DNA of 64,000 nucleotides from Zingiber officinale (GCF_018446385.1 NC_056001.1:13182492-13246491), one strand, 5' to 3'. Shown: positions 1 through 11,337, counted from the first letter of the stretch. The notes: a model not told the origin generated them from the letters alone. Made by a program: numbers and translations.

Positions 1-2
1 TA

Positions 3-1975
3 AAAGATGCTGAATCTCGCTACACTGGGCTCGAGAAGCTGGCTTTCGCTCTGGTCCTTGCAGCTCGGCGCCTTCGTCCATACTTCCTGGCGCATACCAT
101 CATTGTCAAAACAAATAGCCCGCTCGGTCGTGTGTTACTAAACCCAGAAGCGTCCGGGCGGCTCATCAAGTGGACGACAGAGTTAAGTGAATTCGACATC
201 CAATACCATCCCCGCTCGGCGATCAAAGCGCAATCCTTGGCCGATTTTGTGACTGAGGTGCAAAGGCCGGAGCCGGAAGCTATGTGGAGAATATATGTGG
301 ATGGGTCGTCCACTCGGCTCGGAAGCGGGATTGGAATATTGCTGCTCTCCCCTCAAGAAGAAAAGATGCACTTGTCCGTCTGGCTGGATTATAAAGCTAC
401 CAACAATGAAGCAGAGTATGAGGCCCTCATAGCTGGCTTGCAGGCTGCCCGGCATGTGGGAGCCGGTAGGGTGACGCTCCACTCGGATTCGCAGCTGGCC
501 GCTCAGCAGCTCTCTGGTACCTTCGAAATCAATAGTGCTCGGCTCAAGCTCTACGCTGAAGCCTTCGAGAAGCTCAAAGCCGATTTTAGAGAAGTTATTG
601 TCCAAAAGATACCCAGAGCAGAGAATCAAGCAGCTGATGAGTTAGCCAAACTCGCGAGCTCAATAACGTCGGTCGCCATTCTGCAGCCAATTGAAAAAGT
701 ACTGTTGGTAGCGCACGTCGACCGGATGGAAGGCCTCACATTTCCAAGCGATTGGCGGACACCCATCATAGAGTTCCTCCGCTCGGGCGCCACACCATCC
801 AAGGAGTATGAAGCCCAGCTGCTAAGGAGGAGAGCTGGTCGGTTCACACTCATCGGCGATCAGCTTTACAAAAAGGCTTTCTCACGCCCGTTGTTGAAAT
901 GCGTGAGCTTGGAGGACTCGGCTTACATCCTCCAAGAAGTACATCAAGGATCGTGCAGAGGACATCCGGGCGGACGAGCACTAGCTAAGAAGATCTTGCT
1001 AGTTGGATACTTTTGGCCGACTTTACAAGAAGACGCCGCTCGGACCGTGTCGACATGCCTTTCATGCCAGAAGTACCATAACTTCAACCACCGGCAGAGG
1101 AAATGAAGGCATCAACAGTTTCATGTCCGTTCGATCAATGGGGAATGGATATTGTTGGTCCATTTCCGATGGCGACCGGGCAGCGGAAATTTTTGCTAGT
1201 GGCGGTTGATTATTTTTCCAAGTGGGTGGAGGCCGAGCCGCTAGCCAAGATCACCGAACAGATGGTCAAAAAATTTATCTGGCAAAATATCATCTGTCGG
1301 TTCGGCATCCCTCGCCGATTGGTTTCCGACAACGGGCGGCAGTTCACAGGGAAGATGCTAGAGGATTGGTGCAAAAGCTACGGCATCGAGCAACACTTCA
1401 CGTCCGTGGCTTATCCCGAGAGCAACGGTCAAGCCGAAGTAGTCAATCGGGAAATTCTTCGCATTCTACGCACTCGGCTCGACTATTTGGGAGGGAGTTG
1501 GGTAGATGAAGTGCCGGGCGTCTTATGGGTCATCCGAACGGCTCCAAAGGAAGGGACGGGCGTCACGCCTTTCCACCTGGTGTATGGCGGCGAAGCGGTC
1601 ATTCCTGTTGAAGTTGGAGTCGAATCCGCTCGGATCCAAAGCTATGATGAGGGCAACGCCGAGCGGAGGAACATGGAGCTGGATCTAGTCGAAGAAGAAA
1701 GAGCCAAGGCGTCCGTCCGGCTAATGGCGTACCGGCAACGGATGAAGCAAAATTACAACCGCCGCGTGATCCCCAGATCATTCCAAGTCGGAGATCTTGT
1801 CTGGAAGAAAGTCAAGCCGGTCGGCGACGTCGGCAAACTGGAGGCACCGTGGGTGGGCCCCTTTAAGGTGATTGAAAAGCTCCACTCGGGCGCATATTAT
1901 TTGGAGCATGAAGACGGGCGGCAGCTGGATCGACCGTGGAGTGCAAATCATCTCCAGCCTTATCGAGCTGGATGA
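3..1975 (+). pseudogene. Tat-type pol remnant: RNase H, second RNase H, integrase
   Basis: Open from base 3 to 1106, then continued in another frame from 1103 to 1975. The first stretch ends the RT-linked RNase H. From about 275 a second RNase H follows, with all four acidic positions visible in DGSSTRLGSG, NNEAEYEAL, LHSDSQLA and NQAADELAKL. Next is the integrase zinc finger (HQGSCRGHPGG then CLSCQKYH) and the core with MDIVGPFP, VSDNGRQF and NGQAEVVNREI supplying D, D and E. The C-terminus (GDLVWKKVKP to HLQPYRAG) has no chromodomain, as expected for Tat. A one-base frameshift near 1088-1103, between zinc finger and core, breaks the frame, so this copy is probably inactive in cis. Apart from that it is well preserved. 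Confidence 0.9.
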
Positions 1976-2089
1976 AAGGTGCATGAATGTAACTCATTTT
2001 TGTGTATATGCTAGTCGCCCGTGTCCTTGTAATGCAGGAAGCGAAATTAATTCAAAGGATGGCCAAGGGTTCCGCCGATCGACAGTATC

Positions 2090-2712
2090 GAAGTTAGCCG
2101 TAAAGACCGTCGAGCTCCAACGTTAAATATCGAGAGACGAGCCGGCGTCTATAAACCCTCCGAGCGGAAGGCCGTCGAGCTCTGACGTTAAATATCGAGA
2201 GACGAGCCGGCGTCTATAAACCCTCCGAGCGGAAGACCGTCGAGCTAATCGAGAGACGGGCAGGCGTCTATAAACCCTCCGATCGGAAGACCGTCGAGAT
2301 CCGACGTTAAATGTCGAGCGGCGTCTATAAACCCTCCGGCGGAAGACCGTCGAGCTCCGGCGTTAAATATCGAGAGCGAGCCGGCGTCTATAAACCCTCA
2401 GCGGAAGACCGCCGAGCCGACGTTAAATATCGAGAGACGAGCGGCGTCTATAAACCCTCCGGCGGAAGACCGCCGAGCTCCGACGTTAAATATCGAGAGA
2501 GCGGCGTCTATAAACCCTCGGCGCGGACGTCGAGCTCCGACGTTAAATATCGAGAGACGAGCCAGCGTCTATAAACCCTCCGAGCGGAAGACCGTCGAGC
2601 TCCGACGTTAAATATCGAGAGACGAACCGGCGTCTATAAACCCTCCGAGCGGAAGACCGTCGAGCTCCGACGTTAAATATCAAGAGGCGAGCCGGCGTCT
2701 ATAAACGTCTGA
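2090..2712 (+). repeat. 65-bp tandem repeat array in the Tat element 3' region
   Basis: About ten head-to-tail units share CGTTAAATATCGAGAGACGA followed by a TATAAACCCTCCGAGCGGAAG core. The first full units are exactly 65 bp apart (2121 to 2186). Later units are shortened, for example 44 bp between 2211 and 2255. Small indels, substitutions and truncated units show decay by slippage. The array lies between integrase and the antisense gene, the usual site of satellite-like arrays in this lineage. Confidence 0.92.
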
Positions 2713-3000
2713 GCTACGCGATTTCGATACCGTTCGACCGTCTCCACGCTCCGATTGGCTCAGTATCCAAAGGTACTTGACATCTTGAAAACGAGATCTA
2801 ACATCTTGAAAGAGGGGCATGGTATATTTCGCCGAGCGGGAGCACGAGAAGTGATAATGGGCGAGCGGATAAACACACAATTTAGTTATGTAAAGAGGCA
2901 TCAAATACTAGGAAAACATTGCATTAAAGTTAAAACTTTAGGCCGAGCGGCCTAATTACAAAAAGAGATGACATCCAGTCGAGTGGCCCAATTACAGAAA
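2713..3000. other. Spacer between tandem array and antisense gene
   Basis: Unique sequence of the retrotransposon 3' region. It has no convincing coding frame. Recurring CCGAGCGG motifs match the base composition of the rest of the element. Confidence 0.5.
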
Positions 3001-5239
3001 CTACTCGATATAATCATAGAGGGTCTTGGGGATGTTATCCAGAAGAGCCACCTGGTCGCCGGCCGGAATAGAGGCAGACTCGGGGAGAAGGCTCTTCGAC
3101 TTCAGATAAGTCATGGTGGCGGTTATTGCCAACTCAAAGGCGGCGTACATCCGCTCGCAGATTTTCTCCGAGAATTCGGGCGAGCGGATATAGCCCTGTC
3201 TTAGAGCTGCAACCCGACTCGGCTCGGCCTCTTGGTACTCTTTGAATGCCAGTTGAGCTGCAGAGAGGGATTCCTGCAAAGCGGTCAGCTCGTCCTTGTG
3301 CTTGGTTGCGTCGGCCGAGCGGCTTACTTTCTCCTGGTCAAGCTGTTCCATCAACTCCTTGACCTTCAGCTCCAGGCCTCGAGCCTCCACATTCTTCTTC
3401 TCCAAGTCAGAAACGGTCGTATTCTTCCGAGTGGTGGCCAGGGTAAATTTTTGGTCGAGCGACTTGACTTGTCGCTCGAGCTCTGCCAAATGATGAGCCT
3501 GGTCAGCTGTTCTCTGCCGTTCGGCCGCCAGCATATCTTGGGCCTTCTTCAGCTCCTTCTGCAGATCGGAATATGAAGGGCCCTACAGGCCGGACGGACC
3601 AACCGCTGCCCTCAGTTGTCGCAGCTCTTCATCCACCAGGGCCAAGCGATTGGAAACCGCAATTTCTTCTACCCATCTCTGACGGGAAGAGTTAGAAGCT
3701 ATTAGTGGCTGATCGGGAGGAAGGAAGACAAAACTTGGTAGATTACAAACTTACCCCCGTGGCCTGCTGCATATGGCTGTTAGCCAAATTCCCGATGGGG
3801 ATCAGGGCGACGCATGCCCGAGCGTCAGCCCACATCTCAGCAAGAGGCCCCTTCAGGGTGATAGTGTACTCGGGCGCAGTCGGTTGATCGGCCTCTGGCA
3901 GCAGCTCTTCAGTCGGGAGATGAAGAGTGACCCGAATGGTACGACCATGACCGGGGGTCGTCCGACCGGCTGTCGGGAGGGGATCAGAAGTCGGCGCAGA
4001 AAACTGCGAATGAATGGTCGAGTGTTGGACTGGTTGGCGAACGGGCGGAAGGGTGCTGACCGGAACAGCTTCGATTGGCGCGGCCGGCTCGTCCCATTCA
4101 GAAGGCGTCCGGTCGGACGAAATGGCTTCGACCTCTGGCGCCTTGCCTCGAGCGGTGGCAGTGGCCCGCTCGGGGGCTGGACAGCTGAGGTAGCCGAGCG
4201 TAGGGGAGTCTCCACTCGACGCCTCTTTTGTAAGGGCTGCTCCTCCTCCCGAGCGGAACCTTCCTCGGGGGCAGTTCGTTCTCTTGAGGGGGTGGCGCCG
4301 CTAGCCACATTTTGTTGGGAAGCTTGAGCGGCCGACTCAGCCTGAGTCCCGCTCTCTCCTTCATGGGATCCGACCGGCTGGATACCCAGTGCTTCCATTT
4401 CTTTAGCGGCCGCGACTTCTAACGCTGCCGCCCTTCTCTTCAATACGCCGGCCATCACCGAATCCATGACGATGTCCGCTGCAAAAGAAAGAAAAGAAAT
4501 CAGTTAGCGATCAAAGCAAATGCCCAAGTAAAGTTCTTACCGAAGCCGGTCGGAAGAGGAGTCCGTATAGGACTCAGACCGAAGATGTACATCACTCCTT
4601 CATGAAGGAGCTTATTGATGTCGAGTCGCAGACCGGCTAGTATGTTTGCAGCATGGAGGTAGTCCGGTCCGGTCTTGAATTTCTTCAGCTCGGGAGTAGG
4701 GGCAAGTTGACTTGCCACTTTGTCGGGAAGGTGGCCTGATCGGGCATACGGATATAGAAAAAATAATCCTTCCAATGTTTATTGGAAGTAGGAAGTTTGT
4801 TGAAAAAGACCAAGCCGGGCCGAGCTTGGAACATGAAGGTGCCCCGCTCGGCTTGCTTGGGGTAATAGAAATAAAAGAAGACCTCCAGTCGGAGGGGGAT
4901 GTTGTGAATCTTAAACAAAACGACAACACCGCAAAGGAGACGGAAGGTATTGGGTACTAGACTGCCGAGCGGCACACCGAAAAAATTGCAGACATCTATG
5001 ATGAAAGGATGTACAGGGAAGCGAAGACTGGCGGTAAACTGGTCTCGGAAGACACAGAAAGCTCCGCGCGGCGGCCTGTGAGGCCGAGCGGAAGGACCAG
5101 CTAAACGAATTTCGAAATTGTCTGTCAAAATATCGAAGTCCCGCTGTTCGAATCGGGACTGCATGGTGGTGTACCATGGGCCGAGTGACTGATCTTCGGG
5201 ATTGGAAGAGCTAGCCATGGGCCGATCGGAAGGAATCAA
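3001..5239 (-). pseudogene. Antisense spliced gene of the Tat element (putative gypsy-type transposon protein)
   Basis: Three exons are visible on the minus strand. Exon 1 starts at ATG 5218 (or in-frame 5239) and runs to 4541. It encodes a conserved N-terminal globular region (FRDQFTASLRFPVHPFIIDV, then GVPLGSLVPN and FYIRMPDQATFP) that resembles the plant family annotated as putative gypsy-type transposon (Transposase_28). Intron 4540-4479 has GTAAGAAC and TTTTGCAG ends. Exon 2 (4478-3755) is a charged region with KRRRVE. Intron 3754-3679 follows. Exon 3 (3678-3001) is a long heptad-rich coiled coil ending in NIPKTLYDYIE. Defects: a one-base frameshift near 4690-4710, frame disruption within exon 2, and an in-frame TAG at 3585-3583. 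Such antisense frames are known in Retand-type elements; the function is unknown. Confidence 0.75.
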
Positions 5240-5846
5240 AAGGCAAAAAGGCAGGAGAAAAACAACAGCAAACGAAAGGAGGTTTCAAGGAGCGAAACTG
5301 AGAAAGAAATGCGGAGGAAACACCGGAAAGGAGGAAGGAAAGATATAAAACCTTGCTGAGGGGAAAGGGATCAAGGGAAAGGCGCCGGAGAGCGTCGGAG
5401 AGCAGAAACAGGATCGCCGGAGCTCCAAAGCGCAGGTGGCAATGGTTGAAATCGCGGAGGCAAGTGAGGGAGAGAAGGAAACGAAGAATTTATAGGGTGA
5501 AGGCCAGGCGGCCTCCACCGTTGGATCCAGGTCACGGGAATTAAAGCATGCATCGAGCCGTCCATTTCTAATAGCTTCGATCACATCAAAACACCATGCC
5601 ACCGCTGACGTACGCCGATAGCAGTGCTCCATGTGGCATTCAATCATTCGGAGCATTTAATGAAAGCATGCTCAACCTTAATGTCGAAGATTGGCGCAGG
5701 ACACGAGGAGATCTGGTGAATGCCATTGTTGATTCGCTTAAGGCTACCTCTATGGTTGGTCGAGCGGAGGATACCAGCGTGGAGGAGTCGTTCGGCTGGA
5801 TTCGTAGTCCAGTCAGTCGGACTATTCACCTCCTTCGACTAGACTT
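5240..5846. other. Leader of the antisense gene and spacer to the polypurine tract
   Basis: No separate gene recognised. The part next to 5240 would be the 5' leader and promoter of the antisense gene. The part up to 5846 is retrotransposon sequence before the polypurine tract. Short open frames here have no domain. Confidence 0.5.
5488..5496 (-). promoter_or_regulatory. Putative TATA box of the antisense gene
   Basis: On the minus strand the sequence reads CCTATAAATTC, about 270 bases upstream of ATG 5218. The position suits an independent promoter for the antisense gene. There is no direct evidence of use. Confidence 0.45.
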
Positions 5847-5860
5847 GAAGGGGAGGCAAG
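5847..5860 (+). other. Polypurine tract of the Tat element
   Basis: GAAGGGGAGGCAAG directly precedes the LTR, as needed for plus-strand priming. Confidence 0.75.
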
Positions 5861-6711
5861 TGATCCGGTAGTGAGAACAGGGGACCCCGCCTTGTGGAGT
5901 CAACGCCACGTGGAAGTCAAAGTGGCAGTCGTCCATCCGGAAAGGGCCGGGTCCGACCGGACGACCGGCCGACCGTCCGGTGGAATCGAACGTCCGGAGA
6001 GGGATGGGTCCGATCGGTTGGCCGACCAGACGATGTTCGGCTGATGGTTAAAGGCGCCTTGTCGAAATCAGGGTTCCGGCGCTCAGTGGAAAAGGTCCCA
6101 GGGCCGAGCGGACTGCACGCTCTGCCAAAGCGATAAGGTAACATACTGCTAATAGTCTCCACAAAGCACGTGAGGGAGAATCTCCCCAAGTAAACCACCG
6201 CATATGTCCGGCCGGATGTTGGGGGAGCTGTCCGCCCGGACGCCAGATCTGGAGCAAAGGGGAAAAGGACAAGGGACGTCTTTTTCTGACAGCAGGTATG
6301 TTTCACGTGTAGGCCATGCTCCAAATCTTGTGGCAGGGGATTCCGCTGTCCCATCGAGGACATGCTGAGACTGTAGCAGTATGGGTTAGGGAAGCTCACT
6401 GACAAGCCCTTACTGGGGTATGGGTCATGGACACGTGTACACCTCGGTAGGTGTACACTGACTTCTTCGCTGCCCTATATAAAGGCCCTCATTCTTCACC
6501 GAAGGTACGCGTTCTACAAGCTTTGGAGCTACTTTTTCCACCACTTGCTTACCTGACTTGAGCGTCGGAGGGTTGTCGCCGGGAACCCCTTCCCGGCCCG
6601 ACTTCTGTGCAGGTTCGCCGGAGTTTCGTGAGACTAGCCGGAGATCTACATCAGCAACCCGGAGAGCGCCACGTGCCCAGCGTCCGTTGATTCAGCATTC
6701 GGACAGGATCA
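5861..6711 (+). repeat. 3' LTR of the Tat element (851 bp)
   Basis: It begins TGATCCGGTAGTGAGA and ends GGACAGGATCA, giving short inverted ends TGATCC and GGATCA. The same ends recur in three other LTR copies in the window (12,808, 37,519 and 39,842), which fixes the boundaries. A TATA box (TATATAAA) lies at 6476-6483. Confidence 0.88.
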
Positions 6712-7337
6712 TAGCCAATGGAAAACTCTATTCGTAATTGGAAGGCATCTTTAAGAGGGTCCAAGGCACCTTCAATAGGATAAGATTTATTCGTTGAAGA
6801 TAAAATTTTATCTCTGGCTAAAAACTAGTAAAGGCGCCTTCCATATGCTTGAAGGCGCCTTCCATGAAGCATTGAAGGCACCTTCCATGACCTATGGAAG
6901 GCGCCTTCCATATGCTTAAAGGCGCCTTCCATGAAGCATTGAAGGCACCTTCCATGACCTATGGAAGGCGCCTTCCACAAGGCATATCAGCCTCCAGTTG
7001 GTCTTCTTCGTGTGGGTGATACTCTAGTCAACCAGAGTTGAGCTCACCCAAACTCAACTCCGACCTTCTCCTTAAGCAGACTTCCTCCCTGGCTTCTCAT
7101 CCCTCTAACGTCATGCACATCCTTCTCGTCCATCGATGTACTCTTCCGCAGCACCTCGTCCCTCAAATGCACCAAACCCGTCGATTCCTTTCCTGTGTCA
7201 TCTTTCTCGCTAGCTACGTCTTCCGCTCGACTTCTTATGTTCCTAAGCTCCTGCACACTTAGACACAAGGATCAACACAACAAAACCTAACTTAATTACT
7301 TGGTTGACCACATCAAAACTACAACAGGATACTTACA
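6712..7337 (-). repeat. Partial 3' LTR of a SIRE-type Ty1/copia element
   Basis: It ends on the right at TACA 7337, directly beside a minus-strand polypurine tract. The minus-strand start (TGTAAGTATCC, then TTTTGATGTGGTCAACC) resembles LTR starts at 14,632, 17,697 and 12,711. The Tat element interrupts it on the left. Between about 6832 and 6975 a 67-bp segment built from GGAAGGCGCCTTCC palindromes is duplicated. The reading of short frames here as genes is not supported. Confidence 0.7.
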
Positions 7338-7352
7338 ATCTCCCCCTTTTTG
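7338..7352 (-). other. Polypurine tract of the minus-strand SIRE-type element
   Basis: On the minus strand it reads AAAAAGGGGGAGAT immediately before the LTR start. Confidence 0.75.
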
Positions 7353-8475
7353 ATGTGCATCAATATAAGTTAAAGTTACGGTTAAAACATAATGCAATAA
7401 CATGATTATGCCATAATGTAATAACATGATTATGTAAACTAAATTGCAATTATAATAAAAAATTACAATACAATGAATGAATTTACTAAATTAAGTACAA
7501 GGATAAAAATTCTAAATTTTAAAAATATTATCCTAACTCCCTTTAACTTATACTTATTTCTCCCCCTTTGACCACATTAAAAAATAAGAAAAAAGTAAAA
7601 TAAATAGTTAGAAATTTTTGAAATAATTTTTTAGGAGTACATTACAAGAATTACTAGTCATCAAATTTTTTTAGAAATATTTTTCAAAAATACTTTATTT
7701 TTTCTAATTAATGGTCGGGTTGGATAAAAATATTTTAAAAATTATTTCTTGATTTCGAAAAATCCTAAATCTTTTGTCAAACTTAAACAAAATAATTTAT
7801 ATCTTAAAAAAATATTGTCACAAAAAAAATGTATTTAATCAAATAGAACTGATTTATTTTATCAAAGCAACCTAATTTTTGAAAATAAAATTTGAAAAAT
7901 ATATTTTCAACTCTAAAAATTCTGTTAATTTTTCTGAATATGTAAAATAGATAGTTTAATACTAGAAAAATCAAATTTTTTAAATTTCTATTTTCTTAAA
8001 TTTTTAGTATTAAAAATTATCTTTTAGAAAAATAATTTGTAATAATTCAGATAAAATTTAAAAAAGTAAAAAAAATATTATGATAGAAAACATCATGTTT
8101 TATAAAAAAAATAAGTTTACAAAATGTTTTATCCTAAATTCTATGGAAAGGTCTATTTTACCATTGCCTACTTAGAAAAAATATATTTAAAAATATATTT
8201 ATCATGGATCACATGATTAACATAAAATCTAAAACTATTTAAATGGTTCAATTGAACCTTAACCTAAAGTCCTAGTCTTGGCTCCCTCTTGATGTATCTA
8301 CCCATACTAAGCCATAATACATCCCTAGTATTAGTTTATATGACATATATACATCTAAAACTAATTTTCGTACAATATGAATCCAATTTCATATTTCTTG
8401 CATGACAACTCAACTCATTTGTGTCAATTCCTTGGATTTGAGACTCTAGTCCGTCTTCAAACTACTTGACACATT
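7353..8475. other. AT-rich 3' internal region of the SIRE-type element
   Basis: Very A+T-rich, with no open frame of note up to about 8230, then degraded internal sequence joining the gag remnant. No reverse transcriptase, integrase or RNase H motif was found here, so the element appears to lack pol. Confidence 0.55.
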
Positions 8476-11272
8476 TTATGGCTCATCTAGAATCCAAGTA
8501 AGCTCCACTTGAGATCTATTGACCATGGATCCCAACATAACTCTTTGAGCTTCCCTTATATCTCTTAACCTTAGACACTTCATCCTTGTCATAATCATAT
8601 GCAACTCTTGCATATTCCTTCTCATTGGCCTTAGATGACTCTCCTTTGCCCTTGGTTGCTTCTCCCTTGTCATTTTCATATGCCGCCTTGGCATATGATC
8701 TCCTTTAAGCAATGGAGGGACTAAATCGGTATCTCAAGCCTGATCTATCATTGTTAGATCTTTGTCTATCCAACACCATGTTAGTACCCCAAGACAGGTT
8801 TGATGTGATCAACCAAGTCAGGTTTGGTCCTGTTGGTTTTTAACCTCTGTGTCTATGTGTGCAGGAACTTAGGAACATAGAAAGTTGAAAGAAAAATGTA
8901 GCTAGAGAGAAGGATGACATGGAAGAGAGCTGACAGGCTTGGTACATCTGAGGGTCGAGGTGCTGCGGAAGAGTAGCGAGCGGACGAGAAGGAGGCGCGC
9001 GACGTTTCCGAGGAATGAGAAGCTGGAGCGAAAAATTGCTCGAAGGTCAGAAGTTGGGTTCAGGTGAGCTCTATTCTGGATGACCGAGATCATCCAAGCG
9101 AGCAGAGACAGAGCGGAAGACTCAGACCAAGGCGAGCAGAATCGGAGAGGAGGACCGAGACTGAAAGTCAATAGGATGTTGACTTTCTTGGTTCGGGGGC
9201 TCGGACAAGGATTTTTATCCGGATCACGTCAAACATGATCCGTTGCGATGGGGATAAGTTTTATCACCCTCCAGGCCCCTGGAACCCTTCCAGGGGCCCC
9301 GACCAGGACTATAAATATAGCCCTAGTCCTAAAAGCCTAGATAGAACACTTGTAAACAAATGTTCTATCTAGGCTTCTGGCAAACAAGTGTTCTATCTAG
9401 GATTCTGGGACTAGGGTTGTATTTATAGCCCTGGTTGAGCCACCTGGAAGGGTTCTAGGTGCCTAAAGGGGGATAAAGCTTTATCCCCGTCCCAACAAAT
9501 TGTGTTTGACGTCATCCGGATAAAAATCCTGGTTCGAGCGCTCGGAAGGGTTCCAGGCGCTCGAAAGGGTTTCAGGCGCCCGGAGTCCGGTGAGTCCGGC
9601 CACCCAGACTGGGTTCGGGTGCTCGGATCAAGAAAGTCAACATCCTATTGACTTTCAGTCTCGGTCTTCTGCTCCGATTTCACTTGCCATGGTCTGGGTC
9701 TTCCGCTCCAACTGCGCTCGCTTGGGTGATCTCGGCCATCCCGAATAGGGTTCACCCGAACCCAACTTTCGACCTTCGAACAATCTTCCACTCTGGCTTC
9801 TCGTCCCTTGGAAATGCTACGCGCCTCCTTCTTGTCCGCCCACGTACTCTTCCACAGCACATCGCCCCTCAGACGCACCGAGCCCGTCGGCTCTCTTCCG
9901 TGCAGTCCTTCTTTCTAACTGCATCTTTCGCTCGACTTTCTGTGCTCCTAAATTCCCACACACTTAGACACAGGGGTTAAAAACCAACGGGACCTAACCT
10001 GACTTGGTTGATCACATCAAAACTACCTTGGGGTACTAATACACCATACCTAATGCCTTAGATCCAGCATTGAATATATCTAGGATTTTCTCTAAACTAT
10101 CAAACTTTGCCTTCAAAGCTTGATTCTCCTTTTTTAGATTCATAATTCTAGATTCCTGTTGTCATCCTTGGGCATTCTTATGCCTACCATTCTTACGCAT
10201 GTGTCTCCACTTCTTGGGATTATTGTCTAGGTTCTCCATTACCTTCTCCTCCTCAAGTAATGAGAATCTAACTTGTTTAGATTTATCATGCATAGGTACC
10301 TTAGGGTTAATTCTAAAATTTACCCTACTTCTATTATGATATCTAAAGTTAAAAGTTTTCATTGATATATGATGATAAACATTATCAATCCTAGCATGTA
10401 TGGGAAAATAACAATTTGAATTACAATTCAAATTATGATATACCTCCCTTACCCTTGAAGCTCCCTCTTGACTTGAGCTTTTCTTCTTCTCTCATTTCTT
10501 CAAATGAGCTAGTTTCTTGATTTCCCTCTTCTTAGGGCACTTGGTGTGGTAGTGACCTTTCTTTCCACACGTGAAGCACACAATGCACATTTTCCTCCTT
10601 TCGGATTTTTCATTCTTACAACCCATATTAGTATCTAAATCAACTTGAGTGAGTTTAAGATTTATCTTCTTCTTACCCATTGGACACCTACTCTTATAGT
10701 GTCTCTTCTCATTGTAACTGTAACAAATGATGTAGTCTTTTGACTTGACTTCGGTGGAGATGCTTGCAAGGTTGACTTCCAAGACTTCCTCTTCACTTGT
10801 CTTGGATTCTTCTTCAACTCTTGAAGATGTGGACGACACTTCCTCATCTTCCTTCTCCTCGGAAGTTGAATATGCGTCATCTTCCGGTTGATCCTCCTCC
10901 ACTTGAGCCATTACGTCCCTTTCCTCAGACTTTTCTTCATCATGTCTAGGCTTAGGTTCTTCACTCAGAATCATCTTTACCTTGCTCCATAAATCATGGA
11001 CGTTCTCATACTCATCTACATCACTCATGACGTAATTAGGCAAAATATCAATCAAAATCGATATTACCTTCTCATTTACCTTTGATCATGAGGTGTGTTC
11101 CTTGGTCCAATAACGTGGTCGGAGTCTCTTCCCTTTCTTGTCTTGGAGCTTCAAACGGTTCCTTGATAATCATCATGGTGTCACAATCCGTCTTGAAAAA
11201 GTTCTTCATTTTCACCATCCAAAAGGTGATATCCCATATACTTCCCCCTTCATACTTCAGTGGAACAATCAA
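8476..11272 (-). pseudogene. SIRE-type gag remnant, split by a palindromic insertion
   Basis: Read on the minus strand, the N-terminal part (11,272-11,072) has the copia gag motif SIWDITFWMVKMKNFF. The part at 11,055-10,492 has two zinc knuckles: a degraded one (CYSYNEKRHYKSRC) and an intact one (CFTCGKKGHYHTKC). More gag follows at 10,431-10,162. After the insertion at 8779-10,041 the frame goes on into 8778-8476. Ignoring the inserted segment and one copy of its 5-bp duplication, one reading frame is open across the junction, which shows the insertion hit an existing gag. Several frameshifts and stops break it elsewhere. No pol follows. Confidence 0.72.
8779..10041. mobile_element. Palindromic LTR insertion (inverted LTR dimer)
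   Basis: Two partial LTRs lie tail to tail. The left arm (8779-about 9358) starts TGTTAGTACCCCAAG and runs past a TATA box (TATAAATATA). The right arm (about 9376-10,041) is its inverted partner, starting TATTAGTACCCCAAGG on the minus strand. Both arms break off at the same place, around GCCTAGATAGAACACTTG, forming the centre near 9360-9375. The arms are roughly 80% alike by eye; the right arm has about 75 bp extra. The whole unit is flanked by CACCA on both sides (8774-8778 and 10,042-10,046), the 5-bp duplication expected of LTR-retrotransposon integrase. Confidence 0.78.
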
Positions 11273-11318
11273 GTCGGTCGTCCATAGCTTCCTCGGCGGT
11301 TAGTCCGATAAAGAGTAA

Positions 11319-11337
11319 CCTTGCTCTGATACCACTT
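11319..11337 (-). other. Primer binding site (initiator tRNA-Met type)
   Basis: On the minus strand it reads AGTGGTATCAGAGCAAGG, matching the TGGTATCAGAGC consensus of plant copia elements. It marks the inner edge of the 5' LTR. Confidence 0.8.

Larger units (their letters stand above)
1..6711 (+). mobile_element. Ty3/gypsy retrotransposon, Tat/Retand lineage, 3' half
   Basis: The window opens inside the pol gene of a Ty3 element and runs to the end of its 3' LTR. Order seen: retroviral-type RNase H tail, a second archaeal-type RNase H, integrase, a 65-bp tandem repeat array, an antisense spliced reading frame, a polypurine tract and an 851-bp LTR. A dual RNase H, 3' tandem repeats and an antisense frame are known marks of the Tat/Retand/Ogre group. 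The 5' LTR, gag and most of reverse transcriptase lie outside the window, so no target duplication can be checked. Sequence after the LTR (from 6712) is a copia-type LTR, so this element is nested in an older one. Confidence 0.9.

Noticed and set aside
2090-2712. Possible CRISPR array
   Set aside because: Repeats are contiguous with no unique spacers and lie in a plant retrotransposon.
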